Origin: Phytophthora colocasiae
Lineage: Eukaryota > Oomycota > Peronosporomycetes > Peronosporales > Peronosporaceae
Assembly (NCBI GenBank): GCA_018806915.1
Contig: JAGKQI010000091.1
Location: forward strand, 1,736,001-1,800,000
DNA: 64,000 nucleotides
Direction of reading: 5' to 3'
In this document: piece by piece, positions 22,588 to 31,696 of the stretch
How positions within the stretch are numbered: position 1 is the stretch's first letter
How the letters are laid out: the number at the start of each line of letters is the position of its first letter
Notes under the pieces: model-generated
What the model saw: only the letters and a program-made list of their open reading frames with translations
Told to the model about the DNA's origin: nothing
The model's database searches: none
Program-made: the position numbers and the translations under genes

Positions 22588-23631
22588 ATGGATGTTCTGG
22601 ACAAGATTAATGCTTTATTTGTGGATAAAGACTATCGACCATTCCAAGATGTGAGAATTAAGCATACATTTGTGCTGGATGACCCGTTCCCAGATCCTAA
22701 AGAGCTGAAGGAATTGATTCCACCTTCTTCTCCAACGAGAGAGAGACCTGAAGAAGAACAAGTGGAGCCCAGACTTGCAGCAGACGAGAAATTGGACGAG
22801 AATGAAGGAAGGAGTGAACAGGAGATCGAGAAGGCTGTGAGGGAGAAAGAGGCCAAGTCTCGAGCGGTGGTGCTGGAGATGATTGGAGATCTCCCAGATG
22901 CAGATGTAAAGCCTCCTGATGAAGTGCTCTTCGTGTGCAAGTTGAACCCTGTGACAGAGAGTGCAGATCTAGATATGGCGTTCTGCAGGTTCGGAACGTG
23001 CAAGTCTGAAGTGATTCGGGATCAAAAGACGGGAGATTCACTGTGCTTTGCGTTCGTAGAGTTTACGGATCGTAGACATTGTGAGGAGGCGTACTTCAAG
23101 ATGAACAACGTGTTGCTGGATGATCGACGTATCAAAGTGGACTTCAGCCAGTCAGTATCCAAGTTGTGGAATAAAGTCAAGAGACGTCCCTGGGAGAAGG
23201 CGAGCAAACGGGATGGTGACGCCTACGCTGACAGAAAAGGAGGTGGGAGAGGACGTGGCAGTAGAAATCCTGGCAGTCATGAGCTTGGTGGTGACCTCCG
23301 TTTAAAGTCACGCGGAGCTGACGATGATTTTAAACTTGTTGAGGAAGAGGAGGCTGTTTCGTCTTCACGTCGACCGAAGCCAACTTCCGGTCGGGAAGAG
23401 CGTCGACGAAGCCGCAGTCGTGACCGAGAGCGATCATCTCGCAGCAGAAAAGACTCTTCTCGATCCAAACGGGAGCGTGAACGGAGTCGTAGCAGGGACC
23501 GTCAAAGCGATCGCCATCGAAGTGAACGACACGACAGGCGACACCGAAGCCGCAGTCGCAGCCGACATCGCCATCGACGCTCTCGGAGTCATAGCCCTAG
23601 TAGGAGGAACAAGCGCGATGATCGTAAGTAG
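22588..23631 (+). pseudogene. PPIL4: PPIL4-like 3' half: linker, RRM and RS-rich tail
   Basis: Picks up the PPIL4 sequence at GAT GTT CTG ([20 protein letters not shown]), immediately after the Crypton border, and includes the family motif [11 protein letters not shown]. An RRM follows at about residues 110-190, with RNP2-like VLFVCKL and RNP1-like LCFAFVEF, then a basic Arg/Ser-rich tail as in splicing factors. Stop at 23629-23631. An ATG at 22588 lies in frame at the border, so an RRM-only protein could start there. A GTAAGT at the stop could also be a donor, so the tail may be longer. It is the second half of the gene begun at 19712. Confidence 0.9.
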
Positions 23632-23853
23632 CTCAAAACTGGTTATGGTCTTTACAAGAGCAAGGTTTCCATTCCTATTGTTTAAAGCTCCGTTTGATCG
23701 AAGTTTGAACTGCGGGCAGATTCATCTTCTTCTCATTGACTAGCCGTTCAACGGAGTCGATTTCGAGAGTGCCTCTAAGTCTCCACCGAGCCCCTCTTAC
23801 TGTTCTGATCCAGAAATCCCCATTGACGAGCTACCGTCCAATGCTGTACTTGG

Positions 23854-24688
23854 TCATTCGGTTGACGACCCTTTCATCCCCGCCGTCACTTTCTCTTTCA
23901 AAACGGCATCGAACTCACCTTCGAACGCGTCATCCGTGCTCATGTAACCATAAACGTATTCGGTTGGGATGGTCCAGTTGAATGTGGACTGGGCGTCTTT
24001 CTCGAAGCAAGTCGTTTTCATCTTGGAGAAATCGCCTTCTTCCTGCACAAAGGTCCTAGCAAAATCGTGCCACACAAGGGTAACGAATCCTGGTCGACAA
24101 CATTACCCCCCGTCGTGTACTTGAAAGTGAAGAGCTTCTTCTTCTCTCCTTCCAGAGCGTCTAGCTGGTATTCGGAGTATTGACTCGGTGAATTTGGGTC
24201 GCTTTCGCTGCTCATGATCATCACACTGGCCTGGTCTGGGATCTTAGCAGCCTTGTTCCAATATTCATCTCGCTCGTACACGATACCGTTGCCCTTGTAA
24301 TTGCCAAGCTTGAGTTCATCACACGCCGGAGACTTCTCCTTGGTGAAAGCGCAATACGTCGATACTGTCGAGTATGGAACCCACGTATCGAGAGTTGTAG
24401 CTTCGAACCGTTGTTCCTTTTCCGAGACGGAAGGTGTGGGCGATTCCCAATACTCAGAGCCAAGAATGAGGTTGTCGATAACGGACACCCTGGCAGCTTC
24501 CTCACCGTAATTGATCTGGTCAATGAAGTGTTTCAGCACGTCGACATCCTTCTGAGCACATCGAAGAATACGGTACACAAACGCTGGGACGAGTGTACGC
24601 GTTGATCCACCCGAAATTAGCGCCCCAAGCGCGTACCGAAGAACAAACGATGGTGGATCGTCATCCTGGCTCGTCTTCGCCGTCTTAA
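23854..24688 (-). pseudogene. S33 serine protease family gene, C-terminal part
   Basis: Third segment of the broken S33 gene, minus strand. Starting at the insertion site (CTTAA, 24684-24688), the frame continues directly from the middle segment, includes FVYRILRCAQKD and DQINYGEE, and runs to about 24075. A 1-nt shift is then needed to reach the family end (LVWHDFARTF, then PTEYVYGYMSTDDAFEG), with the stop at 23854. The Asp and His of the alpha/beta-hydrolase triad should lie in this part. Together with the changes in the middle segment, this indicates the gene was decaying or that one lesion is an assembly error. Confidence 0.8.
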
Positions 24689-24949
24689 TGTGGCGGAGTT
24701 GGTCCGTTGACTAACGGTAAGAACGAGAAATTTGGCTACCCCGTTGCTAGGAACAGTCACTTCGAAGAAACACTTCTAACCAACAAATCAAACCTTCCTT
24801 AGCCTTAGCTTCCATCTACCCGGCTTGCTGTGTCGAAGTCCTGCAAGTCGTCCAACCCGAGCTTCCTCGTGCCAATTAGTGCCACCGCAATTTGGTCCCT
24901 CACCTACCTATATCCTGTTCAGGAAGGGAGTCTACCATATTTTGCAACA
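24689..24949 (+). repeat. 5' LTR of chromodomain Gypsy element
   Basis: 261 bp, identical by eye to 30119-30379. The gag ATG follows only 27 nt later. No TGG-starting tRNA primer-binding site is obvious in that gap, which has a small CCTTC/GAAGG hairpin instead. Confidence 0.95.
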
Positions 24950-24976
24950 TAGCAGCCTTCACGAAGGTATAGCAAA

Positions 24977-26290
24977 ATGGAAAGAGACGATGTTGATGAG
25001 TACAACCACGAGAGTGAGGAGGAACAACTCCAAGCCAGCGAAATTGCCCAAGTCAGGTCAGTCCTGAGTAGTCTGGGAGCTCTCGAGAAGACAATCAACG
25101 ATCTACAACAAGATCAGGTTTTAATGCTCGAATCCGTGACAAAGTTCGGAAACCGGACCGAACGTCGTCAAAATGAAAACTACAACGAGATAAGAGCGAA
25201 CCAGGAGCTGTTACAAAAAGTAATTGAGCAGCTACAAGACTACGCGCACCAAAATGCAGTTAGGGAGAGTTCACAGGAATCTGTGATCACACAGCTACAG
25301 TCAGAAGTCTCTTCACTTCGGGGACAAGTACAAGTACTGGCGAGCAAAGACCCCACAGCAGAGATCCCATCAGCTGCACCTGACACCGCCAGAACTACTG
25401 AGAATTCAAGTGCAGAATGGGACGTGTGTGGACCAATGCCGGCGAATATTCCCATATTCGACAGCAACGAGTTGGAAGTGCGTGTGGCAAAATGCCACAA
25501 ACAAAGAGAAACCCCAATATATGGAGGTGAACCAAACGAGGACATTGAAGTTTACGTTCTCAACATGGTGAAGTGGTACGCAGCGTATGGCTTGTACTTC
25601 CGTAGAGATCAAGTCGACGTGCGTGTCGGAGAACTGATGATGAATCACACGAAGGGAAAAGCAAAGTCATGGCTACTGCAGGAGTACCATGGTGATCAAC
25701 GGTGGAGTAGCATTGTTCGCCGGATGAAACAGCGCTTCGTGACTAAATCCCGCCAAGAAGATTTAGTTGCTCAATTCTTCGACTGTATTCAAGGTAATCG
25801 ATCGTTGGACACTTATAATGACGAATTTCGGCGACTTGCACGCACTGCTGGAGTTTCGGAGTACATTAAAGTACTTCGGTACAAACAAGGACTGTCATCC
25901 ATGCAGTTGGTACACTTACTGAAGACGAAGACCTTTAATACGCTTGATGAACTCATGGAGGCGTCAAGGACCTTGAATCCTAGGGACACGGCTCGTTCAT
26001 CAGAGAAAAGCAGTAAAAGCGGCAAGTCAGCCTCGCCAAAGCCCGACACAAAGGCGGAAACGGTGCGGTGCACAGCATCACACTGTACTGAACAGGGACA
26101 TACAAAGGAGCGCTGCTGGAAGCTGCATCCGGAGTTGCAGCCGAAACGGTGGAAAGGTCCCGGAAAGAAGACGAGCAAAGGCGCTGCCTCAGCCTCTAAA
26201 TCAAGCGAGGACACAGGTGAAAAGAATCTATGGTCGGTTCTCAACTCGATACAGAGTGATCTATCCAAGCTGAAAGGTGATTTAAACTAG
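24977..26290 (+). CDS. gag: Gag polyprotein of chromodomain Gypsy element (437 aa)
   Basis: ATG at 24977, stop 26288-26290. Residues about 15-130 are Gln/Glu-rich and predicted coiled coil. About 155-330 match a Gypsy capsid (YGGEPNEDIEVYVLNMVKWY, then KGKAKSWL and FFDCIQGNRSLDTYNDEFRRL). A zinc-binding motif CTASHCTEQGHTKERC (C-x4-C-x4-H-x4-C, wider than the usual CCHC) lies near 355, followed by a Lys/Ser-rich tail. It would form the particle and bind RNA. It is the only undamaged gene of the element. Pol starts downstream in another frame, after a stop and a ~150-nt gap. Confidence 0.9.
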   Translation: MERDDVDEYNHESEEEQLQASEIAQVRSVLSSLGALEKTINDLQQDQVLMLESVTKFGNRTERRQNENYNEIRANQELLQKVIEQLQDYAHQNAVRESSQESVITQLQSEVSSLRGQVQVLASKDPTAEIPSAAPDTARTTENSSAEWDVCGPMPANIPIFDSNELEVRVAKCHKQRETPIYGGEPNEDIEVYVLNMVKWYAAYGLYFRRDQVDVRVGELMMNHTKGKAKSWLLQEYHGDQRWSSIVRRMKQRFVTKSRQEDLVAQFFDCIQGNRSLDTYNDEFRRLARTAGVSEYIKVLRYKQGLSSMQLVHLLKTKTFNTLDELMEASRTLNPRDTARSSEKSSKSGKSASPKPDTKAETVRCTASHCTEQGHTKERCWKLHPELQPKRWKGPGKKTSKGAASASKSSEDTGEKNLWSVLNSIQSDLSKLKGDLN

Positions 26291-26439
26291 CTGGCCTTGG
26301 CAGTGGCATCCCAAGGCCAAACTCAGCCAATAGCAGTCGTGAAAACTGGGTCTTCGATCCTGGTACGGCGGCTAATTCTCTGTACTTCCAGAGACGGCAG
26401 GAAACAACGTCATTACCGTCCAATTACCTGATAAAAAAT

Positions 26440-27302
26440 GTGAGTTGCATTCGAGACAATGAGATACGAATTACTAAGACCTTCTTCGACGAGGGTGCTG
26501 ATTTCTGTGGAATATCGAGAGATTTCGTGGAGAAAATGAAGTGGAAGAAGTACGTGAACGACCTTGGAGTGATGGATGTAAAGTATGCGAACGGCAAGAC
26601 AGAGTCGGTCAAGAATCAGACAATTCGTCTAACCGTCTTCGTTGATAGTGTTCCAGGGTATACTACTGACTTTCAACTATGCCACATCCCAAACGAATGC
26701 GAAATGATGCTTGGTGTTCCTTGAAACGGGCCTGTGATCCAGTTATCAACTGGAAAACAGATCGCGTTTATACAAAGGAAGAATTCGCGAGAGAAGCCGT
26801 CGAGCAAGCAAAACCAACAGACAACAGTACGCATCGGGCGAAAAACTATCATGTTTGCAGTAAATTTGGAGTGACCAAAGTGATAAACTTCAAGCGAGCA
26901 GACAAATTGGTACGGAAGAAGAAGGTGGAATTCATTGCACTAATCCCACCCGAGACGATCAATGCTTTATATCAGGAGACACTTCGAGAAGTTGCTGGAT
27001 CGCAAGCTGGTGCTGTACATGCGGTTAGCAGAAATGCTACCGACAAAATGCATCGTCAGCAGTCAACTGACATGGATAGTTTCAAGGGCAATCCTGGTTT
27101 CCAGCTTCTAGAAGAATTCAGTGATATTTTTCGTACCGAATTACCTGTCGGACCTCCGCAACATGGCGAACATGAAATGGAAGTCATCGAGCCAAAACGA
27201 GCTTTCACATTTATACGCCACAATGGCGGCTCAGTCCGAGCAGGAACGTGGCTTGCGCGAATGGACAAAAGTCATGCTCCGAGCACAATTAATTCGGCCT
27301 AG
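26440..27302 (+). pseudogene. pol: Aspartic protease and pre-RT linker, frameshifted
   Basis: The 26440-26724 frame holds a retropepsin-like fold with TFFDEGADFCGISR, where DEG replaces the usual DTG/DSG, and ends at TGA in MMLGVP. The expected continuation (KRACDPVINW) is in another frame from about 26726. That frame reads to about 27210 (LPVGPPQHGEHEM, EVIEPKRAFTF) and is then lost again. At least two lesions lie in this part. Processing of Gag-Pol would be its role. Confidence 0.75.
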
Positions 27303-28585
27303 TAAGTCTCCTCACGCTGCACCAACCTTCTGTATAAAGAAGCCGGTCGGTTGGCGAATTGTTCACGACTACAGAGCGATGAACGCGAGGACTATTCGAC
27401 AATCCACTCCAATGCCACGTAAAGACATCATTTTAGACCGTATGAGCGGTGCGATCTGGTACAGTTGCTTCGATTTACTTTCTGGTTACTATCAAATACG
27501 AATGAGACTCAAGGATATTCCGTTTACAGCTTTCCAAACACCCGATGGCTTATTCGAGTATTTGGCCGTGCCTATGGGTCTCAGCAATGCTCCTGCGACT
27601 TTCAACCGCATAGTCCAAGGTATATTTGAGGACATGAGGGAGTTTGTCGCCACGTATTTTGATGATTTGTATGTGTTTACAAAGGAGACAACGATTGAGA
27701 CTCATCTTGCAGCGGTCCGTCGAGTATTCGAGCGCTGTCGAGAGAAAAAACTCTTCTTGAAATTGTCCAAGTCGACACTGTGTGCTGAAGAAATTCCGTG
27801 TCTAGGCGATTATGTTGGTCGTCATGGCGTACGAATTGACCCAGACAAAGTTCGGGTGATACGGAACTGGCCACAACCAAGAACGGCTAAAGAATTGCAG
27901 TCCTTCCTGGGGACGACGGTGTATGTTCAACGCTTTTGCAAAACTACTCAGAAATTAGTGCTCCGTTGTTCAACATGATCAAACGAAAGGAGCATCGAAA
28001 ACTGGTTTGGTCTACAGAGAGTACCAAAGCATTTGAGCGGTTGAAAACCGCTCTCACGGAGACTCCGGTTCTCGCACTTCCAGATTTCAACAAAGCATTT
28101 TTCTTGCGTACAGACGCATCGAGATATGCAGTAGGCGGAGTGCTATTTCAAATGAGCACGAATGTGCCCGGAGGGAAGGAGGTCGAGCAACCGATCGCTT
28201 TCTGTGGGAGAAAAATGAAAGCTGCAGAATTAAACTACCCGACACATGAGCAGGAGATGCTCGCCATTATTCACTGTTTGAACATTTGAGAGTATACCTC
28301 GTGGATGGGGGTGGAACTGTGGAGACAGACCATCATTCGTTGGAAAGAGTGCTAACTCAGAAAGCCATCAATCGACGAATATGTAGATGGTACGATCTCC
28401 TAGCAGAGTTCAACCTACGTTTCCGGTACATTTCAGGACCAACGAATACCGTAGCGGATGCATTAAGTCGCAGACCTGACTTTGCTGTTGATTTCGAAAA
28501 ACAGAAACAGTTCCAGATGCAAAGTGCTACTAGGTTGAAGCCACTTACATTGCTAACATTGATTCGACGATCGCAACAATCGTAG
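27210..28585 (+). pseudogene. pol: Reverse transcriptase and RNase H, frameshifted
   Basis: RT blocks are clear: LIRPSKSPHAAPTF, VGWRIVHDYRAMNA, CFDLLSGYYQI, VPMGLSNAPATF, and the active site TYFDDLYVF, followed by LGDYVGRHGV. RNase H follows with FFLRTDASRYAVGGVLFQ, YPTHEQEMLAII, TDHHSLE and NTVADALSRRP. Frame changes lie near 27950 and 28285, besides those before 27300. The catalytic Asp residues visible are intact, so decay is by indels rather than loss of active sites. Confidence 0.85.
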
Positions 28586-28625
28586 AGCAGGCTGGACTGA
28601 AGAAACTCTGAAATCGGACAAGAGC

Positions 28626-30109
28626 TTGGGAATGCTTACATTTGACCCAAGCGATTTGCTCGTGTATTACCAGAAATTGGATGGAGCGAGGCGTATTGCG
28701 ATCCCGACTAGCGACAATGAACTACAAAACACTATTCTGTGGAATTTCACGACATACCAGCGGCTGGGCATCCTGGCATCGAGAAAACAATTGCAGATAT
28801 TCAAGAGCGATTTTATTGGAAACATCTCCATAAACAAGTTCGAGCCTACATCAGTACCTGTGAGTCATGTCAAAGAACAAAAACAGGACTGGAAAAGCTC
28901 CAGGGCTCCTGCGGCCTCTCGAGATTCCGACAGGTAGATGGACATCCATTGGGATGGACTTCATTACCAGACTACCCCGTACAAAGGAGGGTCACGACAC
29001 CATTCTCGTCATTGTTGATCGACTAACGAAACGATGTCATGTCGTACCGACGGTGGCGACAATTACTGCTGAGGAGCTTGCAAAACTCTTTATTGAACAT
29101 TACGTCCGTCTACATGGTCTTCCGTCAGATGTGGTCTCGGATCGCGACTCGAAGTTTACGTCAAAATTCTGGAGTTCGTGTTCCAAAATGTTGGGCACGA
29201 AACTGAAGATGGCTTCCGCGCACCACCAGCGAACCGATGGACAAGTTGAGCGAGTGAACGCAGTCCTGAAGGTTACCTCCGTCACTACGTGAGCGGCTTT
29301 CAAAATGATTGGGACCAGCATCTCGCACTTGCAGAGTTTGCGTATAACCGACAGTACCAATCGACTATCCAGATGAGCCCATTTAAAGCAGACCTCGGAT
29401 ATAATCCAAAACTACCGGCAGAATTGCACCTGTCCAGCACGAAAACCCCGCGACAGCATTTATCCTCCAGCAACAAACAATTCTGCGAAAGTTGCAGGCG
29501 AAAGCTCGTCTAGGGGCCGAGAAAATGAAGCTTTTATATGACAAAGGGCGTCGAGATCAGCAGTTCAACATCGGAGAAATGGTGCTTATATCGACACAGA
29601 ATTTGACACCGACAAATGTCGGTGCTGTGCAAAGGAAATTCGCTGCTCGGTGGATTGGACCGTATGAAGTCATCAAGGTACTACATGACGGTGCAGCGTA
29701 CGAACTCAATCTACCGAAAGAACTGGGCATGCATCCAGTTTTTCATACAATGGTCCTTAAGAAGTTTCGGAAAGACACAACAAGTCTTCGGCGAGAGACA
29801 ACTTTACCTCCTGTACGACTGAAAGATGGTACTGAAGGCCATCTTATTGAAACTATCCTGGATTACAAGATCACAGACAAAGGAGAACAGTACAAGTGTA
29901 AATGGATCGGCCGGAGCGATGACATCACGTGGGAACCCACTGAAAACCTGCTATCAGTACCAGGGTTAATTCGTGAATATCATCGGAAAGCAAACAAGAT
30001 ACCAAGTCGAGCTTCAATTCGTATCAAGAACAAGAAAACTCAACAAGGACATCATCAAGTGACATGCATTCAACAGTATTACAGCAACCTGGAGAAGCGG
30101 CCTCTCTAA
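28626..30109 (+). pseudogene. pol: Integrase with chromodomain, frameshifted
   Basis: The HHCC region (GHPGIEKTIADIQERFYWK, then CESCQRTK) is followed by the core with VDRLTKR, VSDRDSKFTS and TDGQVERVN, giving the D, D and E positions. After breaks near 28740, 28870, 29290 and 29500 comes a GPY-type segment (WIGPYEVIKV). A C-terminal chromodomain (YKCKWIGRSDDITWEP) follows. Chromodomains guide such integrases to particular chromatin. It ends at 30107-30109 just before a short purine tract, AAAGGAGG, and the 3' LTR. Confidence 0.85.
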
Positions 30110-30118
30110 AGGAGGTCG

Positions 30119-30379
30119 TGTGGCGGAGTTGGTCCGTTGACTAACGGTAAGAACGAGAAATTTGGCTACCCCGTTGCTAGGAACAGTCACTTCGAAGAAA
30201 CACTTCTAACCAACAAATCAAACCTTCCTTAGCCTTAGCTTCCATCTACCCGGCTTGCTGTGTCGAAGTCCTGCAAGTCGTCCAACCCGAGCTTCCTCGT
30301 GCCAATTAGTGCCACCGCAATTTGGTCCCTCACCTACCTATATCCTGTTCAGGAAGGGAGTCTACCATATTTTGCAACA
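30119..30379 (+). repeat. 3' LTR of chromodomain Gypsy element
   Basis: Identical to the 5' LTR over 261 bp; followed by the CTTAA duplication. Confidence 0.95.
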
Positions 30380-30900
30380 CTTAAGCACCTTCGCACACTT
30401 AGAGTTCGGGTTCTTGTCCACTTTGGTAATGAGATGCTTTAGCGTTGCTTTGAGTCCCTTCTTCTTGAATCGAGAACTACATGCAGGGTCTTCATCGCAC
30501 AAATCGAGAATGCTGTCAGCTACCTCGCTGAATAGACCATCCATGGATGAGGCATTCAGGAACTGGTTAAGAGGAACCCCCGAGGTCGAAGTGATACTGT
30601 CCAGAACATATCCCGTCACCTCCGGGGGATCCAGGTGCATGGCACGCTCCACCCACCGTGCTCCATCTCCCACTCCGTACACGGTCGTACTGAAATCGTT
30701 CCCATATTCCGCAATGAATGTCACTAAGTCAGTTGCAGCGCTCGTAGTTGAGAAGGCTGCGAGATCACCATATTTTCCTTCTAGCTCTTGAGCACACTCA
30801 GGGACTAAGGAATCATCCATGCCATGAGTTTTTTTTTTTTTTAGAGCTCGACTCGGCAGCTTCGCAGGTTAAACGAGTGCTTTGTCCTGTGCCGCGATGG
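30380..30900 (-). pseudogene. S33 serine protease family gene, middle part
   Basis: Second segment of the S33 gene, minus strand. From the ATGG duplication it reads CAT CGC GGC: DHRGTGQSTRL, the oxyanion-side motif of the family. A run of 14 A residues follows (plus-strand T at 30829-30842). After this the frame must shift by one to reach VPECAQELEGKYGDL and TTSAATDLVTFI. The nucleophile elbow, normally GxSxG in this family, reads GVGDG here, so the catalytic Ser is replaced by Gly. It ends at the CTTAA insertion site of the smaller retrotransposon. Confidence 0.85.
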
Positions 30901-31314
30901 TGTCCCGTACCCGGGAATATAGTGTGTGAACCAGCACCGGGCGCGCACTATGTCCCGAGGCCTTGCCCAACGTCGTCCACGGTCCATGGCCAGTTGGCCT
31001 AGTACCGTGTCTGAGGTCCAGTTTGGAGGTACTTCCCATCTACTAACTGCCTCGTCTACTATCATACCTTCGTGAGTGGCGTGAGAGGACGGATGTCAGG
31101 CCTAGTCTCAGTGCCCTTCTACTTCGGAGGTGTGTCATCCCTACAAGTCCTGGTCAAGACCTTCCTGAAATCTAGTCAGTCGTGTATCTACCAAGTTAAG
31201 AACAACCAAAAACAAGAAGAAAGAAGTTTGCATTTTACGTATTCCTTAAGCTCCCCGCCCAGACCTACTCGCTAACAGTCCGCAACTACTCGACCCTTAA
31301 CCGGATATACGACA
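30901..31314 (+). repeat. 5' LTR of large Gypsy element
   Basis: 414 bp, identical by eye to 44798-45211. A possible primer-binding site TGGTGGAGAAGCAGGG starts 2-3 nt after it (about 31317). Confidence 0.95.
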
Positions 31315-31696
31315 AGTGGTGGAGAAGCAGGGTAGTTGTCCACTGGAGAAAGGTCTGCTAAGTGAGCGCCGACGAAGAAGTACGCTGCTGCCAAGGACAC
31401 CCGCCGAAGAAGACTACTCTCAACGAGGAGTGGGAGATCGCGTCACTGCTAGTTCGACAGGGGTCAACTAGGGAGGTGTTCGGCGACTACATTCAGGACG
31501 AGACCCAGACTTACTCGGAAGCACCTTTGAAGCGAGCGGACCAGCTCTGAAGCAAGTCGCTAAGTGGAGACAGTCTCCATCTACATCTACTCTACCCACA
31601 GGCGTGTACCGGATCTGGGAGTGGATTACCTGGGCGGGAGTGCTACAAGTCCCTGAACCAAAGTCTACCGAAGGAGAAGAAGAACCTGAGATCGAG

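Larger units (their letters stand above)
20123..22590 (-). mobile_element. Crypton (tyrosine-recombinase DNA transposon) inserted in PPIL4
   Basis: A 2468-bp insertion separates the two halves of PPIL4. GAATG occurs at both borders (20118-20122 and 22586-22590), fitting the short direct repeats left by Crypton insertion. There are no terminal inverted repeats. The insert carries one minus-strand tyrosine recombinase with a GCR1-like C-terminal domain, the usual Crypton gene. GGACA/TGTCC hairpins lie near the right end (22419-22431 and 22526-22542), and AGGACA direct repeats near the left end (20142-20160). Confidence 0.85.
24689..30379 (+). mobile_element. Chromodomain Ty3/Gypsy retrotransposon (5.69 kb)
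   Basis: Two identical 261-bp LTRs (24689-24949 and 30119-30379) run from TGTGG to AACA. They are flanked by a 5-bp target duplication CTTAA (24684-24688 and 30380-30384). Internal order is gag, protease, RT, RNase H, integrase, chromodomain: the Gypsy order with a chromovirus-type end. It is inserted in the S33 gene in the opposite orientation. gag is intact, but pol is shifted in frame many times. Confidence 0.95.

Noticed and set aside
20123..22590. Crypton region as an intron of PPIL4
   Set aside because: No GT donor at the left border and no branch/acceptor arrangement at the right border fitting the codon junction.
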